NCBI RefSeq assembly: GCF_000337815.1
Contig: NZ_AOLN01000010.1
Span: forward strand, 1 to 64,000
Source of the DNA: Haloferax mucosum ATCC BAA-1512
Lineage (GTDB): Archaea > Halobacteriota > Halobacteria > Halobacteriales > Haloferacaceae
DNA: 64,000 nt
Direction of reading: 5' to 3'
The notes under the pieces were generated by a model. The model was not told the origin of the DNA, searched no databases, and was given only the letters and a program-made list of their open reading frames with translations. The stretch's first letter is position 1. Each line of letters opens with the position of its first letter. The translations under genes were made by a program, and so were the position numbers. Below, piece by piece: positions 60,837-64,000 of the stretch.

Positions 60837-61334
60837 TTAATATACTTCTCTCTTCTGGGTGTAATAGACGCCCTCGACGCTAACCTTTCCGTCTTCCACG
60901 GTGAGTTCGAGGATGGTTTCGGTCTCTATGGTGACCGGGAAGTCTTGTCCGTTGGTTGCTGACCCCGTGGCAACAACGGTGTACGCGCCGTCGCTCTCGA
61001 TAGGGAACCGATACGTGGTCTTGTCGAACACAGGCGTCCGTTCGGTCTTCCACTCGCCGTCGCTCAGGAGAACGAGTGCGGATGATTTCACGAACCCTCT
61101 ACCTTTCTCTCGGATGTTAAGTTTCTTGTGCGTATCGATGACGAGTTCGTCGGAGGTTCCATCGCCACCAGAGGTGAGCCGTGCGCTCTTGTAGAACTTA
61201 GAGCTGCTAATCTTGAGCATGTCTTCGTCCGTGGAGTCGCCGGACGTTATCTTCTTACGCGTCTTGTTCATACATCCTGCGAGAGAACTCGTGGCTAGGA
61301 GCCCCACGCTAGCGAGTACGCTACGTCGGTTCAT
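60837..61334 (-). CDS. Small Tat/lipoprotein
   Basis: 165 residues from ATG 61334. NRRSVLASVGLLATSSLAGC gives a twin-arginine leader with lipobox (Cys21). The following domain is beta-rich (MLKISSSKFYKSARLTSGGD, LVLLSDGEWKTERTPVFDKT, YRFPIESDGAYTVVATGSAT, ILELTVEDGKVSVEGVYYTQ). No family named. The gene lies between two inverted copies of an IS6-derived element, so it looks like cargo of a composite structure. The frame upstream to 61361 lacks the leader logic. Confidence 0.7.
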   Translation of the reverse strand: MNRRSVLASVGLLATSSLAGCMNKTRKKITSGDSTDEDMLKISSSKFYKSARLTSGGDGTSDELVIDTHKKLNIREKGRGFVKSSALVLLSDGEWKTERTPVFDKTTYRFPIESDGAYTVVATGSATNGQDFPVTIETETILELTVEDGKVSVEGVYYTQKREVY

Positions 61335-61480
61335 AACTGCTGAAAAGAAATGCCTCGGCATAATCGTGTTGGTATATTGAAGTACTCTTGCAGTCTTGTA
61401 ATTTGCTGAGATTCTAGTTTTGCAGTGGATTCGTAGAACCCGATAGAAAGAGCGGCCCTACGCAATGCCAACGCTGAAGA

Positions 61481-61723
61481 GCACTGTCTAGTTAGCGGTC
61501 TCCACAACCAGCGTTCGTCCGTCGAGCGACTGATGCGTCGGTGGAAGTTATAGTATTGCGCAAATTGTATGATGGTCAACTGGTCGCGTGAAGCTGGACG
61601 GCGAACGCCCCCACGTTTCTTCTAAATCCGCCGCAACGCACTCGCTGAGCAGGTCTGCGAGCATTCTAACCAATTCACTCAACGGCCTGCCCGTTCCTCA
61701 CACTGGCCTAACTAGACAGTGCC
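61481..61723 (-). mobile_element. Internally deleted IS6-type element, right copy (inverted)
   Basis: Ends are GCACTGTCTAGTTAGCGG (61481) and CTAACTAGACAGTGCC (to 61723). Read on the minus strand, it starts with GGCACTGTCTAGTTAGGCC and LSELVRMLADLLSECVA, then jumps to IIQFAQYYNFHR near the C-terminus, so most of the transposase is deleted (243 bp in all). Same family as the copy at 60332 but with a different deletion, in opposite orientation. Confidence 0.8.
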
Positions 61724-61829
61724 CAGTAGACCGAATAGTAATCTATCTGTCTTTTCAACACAGAATAGTCACTTCGTGAATATGAATCACCACTCGTCGA
61801 GAGAAGAGAGTCCGTACGACAAGAGAGAA

Positions 61830-62846
61830 CTAAAATTGGACCGTCTCAAGGATTCCCTCCTGAATCCGCACGGCCTGCGGTAGATAGAAATCCTCGATTG
61901 CGTGAAGCGGCATCGGCGTGTCGAAGCCGGTGATACGCTTGATGGGCGCCTCTTGATGTAAGAGGGCCTCTTCCTGAATCGTCGAGGAGATTTCGGCACC
62001 GAGACCGCCGGTCTTCGGGGCTTCGTGAACGACGGCGGCGCGACCGGTCTTCTTGAACGACTCGACAATCGTGTCGATGTCGAGAGGAGACAACGTGCGC
62101 AAGTCCACGACTTCGACATCGACGCCGTGTTCGTCTGCGAGGTTGTCCGCGGCGATAAGCGTCGGGCGCGTCATCGCACCCCACGTATACACCGAAATGT
62201 CGCTTCCTTCCCGCCGAACCGAAGCGTCGGAGAGCGGGACCTCGTACTCGCCGGTCGGGACGGCTTGTTTGAACGCGCGGTAGATGAGTTTCGGTTCGAG
62301 GAAAATGACCGGGTCTGGGTCTCGAAGGGACGCGATGAGAAGCCCCTTCGCGTCGTACGGCGTGCTCGGCGAGACGACCTTCAGCCCGGGTTCGTGCACG
62401 AAAAAGGCCTCTTTCGACTCCGAGTGGTGTTCGGGTGCGTGGATACCACCGCCGTACGGCGCTCGAACGACCATCGGCACCGAATACTGCCCGTGGCTCC
62501 GACTCCGTAATCGGGCGGCGTGGCTCACGAGCTGATCGAACGCGGGATAGATGAATCCCATAAACTGCATCTCGGCTACCGGGCGCATCCCGGAGAGGGC
62601 GAGACCGATTGCGGACCCGACGATGCCGGCCTCCGCGAGCGGCGTATCGATGACGCGCTCGTCGCCGAACTCCTCGTAGAGACCGGCTGTCGCACGGAAC
62701 ACGCCGCCGTTTTTTCCCACGTCTTCGCCCAACACGACGACACTGTCGTCGCGGGACATTTCGGTGTAGAGACCGTCGCAGACCGCCTCAACGAGAGTGA
62801 GCTTCTCGATTGGCGTGTCGGCGTCCGGTGCGGTCGCCGAACTCAT
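61830..62846 (-). CDS. 2-oxoacid dehydrogenase E1 component, beta subunit
   Basis: 338 residues. Transketolase-like pyrimidine-binding and C-terminal domains: LVEAVCDGLYTEMSRDDSVV, LGEDVGKNGGVFRATAGL, IDTPLAEAGIVGSAIGLALS, MQFMGFIYPAFDQLVSHAAR, PYGGGIHAPEHHSESKEAFF, then FLEPKLIYR and GFDTPMPLHAIEDFYLP. It forms the alpha2beta2 E1 with the next gene (4-bp overlap). In haloarchaea such E1 genes belong to pyruvate-like or branched-chain 2-oxoacid dehydrogenase complexes whose substrate is often uncertain, since pyruvate is oxidised by ferredoxin oxidoreductases. E2/E3 genes are not in the window. Confidence 0.92.
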   Translation of the reverse strand: MSSATAPDADTPIEKLTLVEAVCDGLYTEMSRDDSVVVLGEDVGKNGGVFRATAGLYEEFGDERVIDTPLAEAGIVGSAIGLALSGMRPVAEMQFMGFIYPAFDQLVSHAARLRSRSHGQYSVPMVVRAPYGGGIHAPEHHSESKEAFFVHEPGLKVVSPSTPYDAKGLLIASLRDPDPVIFLEPKLIYRAFKQAVPTGEYEVPLSDASVRREGSDISVYTWGAMTRPTLIAADNLADEHGVDVEVVDLRTLSPLDIDTIVESFKKTGRAAVVHEAPKTGGLGAEISSTIQEEALLHQEAPIKRITGFDTPMPLHAIEDFYLPQAVRIQEGILETVQF

Positions 62847-63991
62847 TCTAACACCCCGTCGAACGCACCGTCGCCGTACTTTTCGCGGAGCGCGTCGAGT
62901 TCGGCCCGCTGTTCTCGAAGCCGGTCGGGCATCTCGTCGTACACGTATTCGAATAGCTGGTTGGGGTCGGATTCCGCCTGTTCGGCCGCCTCGATTGCAT
63001 CGCTAATCGTCGCCTCGATGCGGGCATCCATCTCGGCTTCGAGACGCTCGTCGAGAAGGCCCTGCTTGTACAAGAACTTCCCAAATCGGTCAACTGGGTC
63101 CTTGGCTTTCCATTCGTTCGCTTCGTCCTCGTCTCGGTACGCGGACGGGTCGTCGGCCGTCGTGTGGGCACCGAAGCGATACAGGACCGCCTCGATGAGC
63201 GTCGGACGTCGTTCACCGGCCGCCGGTGCCTTAGCCTTGTTGAGCGCCTCGTTCGTGACCTGATACATCGCAAGCGGGTCGAGTCCGTCCACGCGGACGC
63301 CCTCGATACCATACGACTGGGCTTTCTGTGCGATAGTTTCACTCGCCGTCTGCCGCTCTCGGGGAACGGAAATCGCCCACTGGTTGTTGTTGCAGACGAA
63401 GACCGCTGGCACGTCGAAGACACCGGCGAAGTTCAGTCCCTCGTGGAAGTCACCCTCGGAGGTCGCGCCGTCGCCGAGATGACAGAGGACCGCGTGGTCG
63501 GCCTTCCCCTGTAGTTTGTGCCCCCAAGCCATGCCCATCGCTTGCGGCACCTGCGTTGCGATGGGGATGTACTCGGGCATGACGTTGACACCGTCGGGGA
63601 CTGCATAGCCGTCTCGAATCCCGCGAAGTGGCTTCAGTAGTGACGCCAACTGGACGCCATGCACGTACTTCGCCGCGTGTTCGCGGTACGTCGGAAACAG
63701 CCAGTCCTGTTCGTCCAACGCATAGCTCGTTGCGACCTGTGCACCCTCTTGGCCCGTCATGGGCGCGTAGGTTGCGATTCGGCCCTGACGCTGTAAACTG
63801 ATTGCGCGCTCGTCGAACCGACGGGCGAGTTTGATGTCCTCGTACATCGAGACGAGCGTTTCGTCTGAGAGGTCCGGGAGCGTTGCGTTCGGGCAGACGT
63901 TGCCGTCCGCATCCAATACCTGAACTGGTTGCTCAGCGATCGTCACGGGACTGCTGGTGTCTTGCTGGTCGAGTTCCTTTTGTGCGCTCAT
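62843..63991 (-). CDS. 2-oxoacid dehydrogenase E1 component, alpha subunit
   Basis: 382 residues. The thiamine-diphosphate motif spans HLGDGATSEGDFHEGLNFAG to CNNNQWAIS (GDG...NN). Also DIKLARRFDERAISLQRQGR, MTGQEGAQVATSYAL, and the phosphorylation-loop-like region RFGAHTTADDPSAYRDEDE. The N-terminal extension (SAQKELDQQDTSSPVTIAEQ) is typical of archaeal/Bacillus forms. ATG 63991 is nine bases from the window edge, so the promoter is not visible. Translationally coupled to the beta subunit. Confidence 0.92.
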   Translation of the reverse strand: MSAQKELDQQDTSSPVTIAEQPVQVLDADGNVCPNATLPDLSDETLVSMYEDIKLARRFDERAISLQRQGRIATYAPMTGQEGAQVATSYALDEQDWLFPTYREHAAKYVHGVQLASLLKPLRGIRDGYAVPDGVNVMPEYIPIATQVPQAMGMAWGHKLQGKADHAVLCHLGDGATSEGDFHEGLNFAGVFDVPAVFVCNNNQWAISVPRERQTASETIAQKAQSYGIEGVRVDGLDPLAMYQVTNEALNKAKAPAAGERRPTLIEAVLYRFGAHTTADDPSAYRDEDEANEWKAKDPVDRFGKFLYKQGLLDERLEAEMDARIEATISDAIEAAEQAESDPNQLFEYVYDEMPDRLREQRAELDALREKYGDGAFDGVLE

Positions 63992-64000
63992 TGGTGGTGG

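Overview
The window looks like chromosomal DNA from a halophilic archaeon (Halobacteria, probably a Haloferacaceae-like genus). The proteins are strongly acidic. Tat signal peptides are common, the regulators are haloarchaeal types (HTH_10/bacterio-opsin-activator, HalX, HxlR, DUF7342), and genes sit in short divergent units with ATGA overlaps. There is no rRNA, tRNA or CRISPR array. The first ~2 kb and several gaps are AT-rich and full of transposon debris, so this is a mosaic of core operons separated by decaying accessory DNA.

Layout. 0-2.4 kb: a ten-cysteine halocin C8-like precursor, a degenerate IS6-type element, a small membrane protein and a broken DUF7342 regulator. 2.4-7.1 kb: a 945-residue helical-repeat protein with two small partners, then a broken methyltransferase. 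7.4-14.1 kb: an enolase-superfamily enzyme and a quinone/electrophile-stress type cluster (YcaC-like hydrolase, DsrE, LtrA, an HxlR regulator with an internal amber codon, two VOC dioxygenases, MhqD-like esterase). 14.5-19.4 kb: a four-gene phosphorelay operon. 19.6-23.8 kb: a surface-protein operon with a dedicated signal peptidase and a DUF1102 (TasA/SipW-like) substrate. 24-27 kb: remnants of an Mrp antiporter operon abutting a 7TM sensor kinase. 28.2-31.1 kb: epoxide-hydrolase-like enzyme, HTH_10 regulator and luciferase-like monooxygenase. 31.2-36.5 kb: a membrane protein behind a pentanucleotide microsatellite, a subtilisin with a duplicated C-terminal domain, and a lipoprotein metzincin. 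37-40 kb: MacB/FtsX-type ABC exporter with a membrane-anchored surface protein. 40.5-44.2 kb: a VOC gene fragment, oleate hydratase, an eIF1/SUI1-like factor and a HEAT-repeat protein. 44.7-48 kb: the C-terminal fragment of a lanthipeptide synthetase, three small membrane proteins and an ABC-2 exporter. 48-54 kb: a DAACS symporter, membrane proteins and a Tat-exported phosphodiesterase.

54-58.2 kb holds a biotin operon, bioB-bioU-bioF-bioD, in which a BioU-like suicide enzyme apparently replaces BioA. 58.6-61.7 kb holds two exported/membrane proteins and a lipoprotein gene bracketed by two inverted, deleted copies of the same IS6-type element, one carrying four consecutive perfect hairpins. 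The window ends with the E1 beta and alpha subunits of a 2-oxoacid dehydrogenase.

The most notable signals are the halocin-like precursor and the lanthipeptide synthetase relic (two ribosomal-peptide antibiotic traces), the microsatellite in a promoter, the hairpin cluster, the protease with its stand-alone domain copy, and the BioU-type biotin pathway. All family names come from motif recognition by eye; no database search was run.
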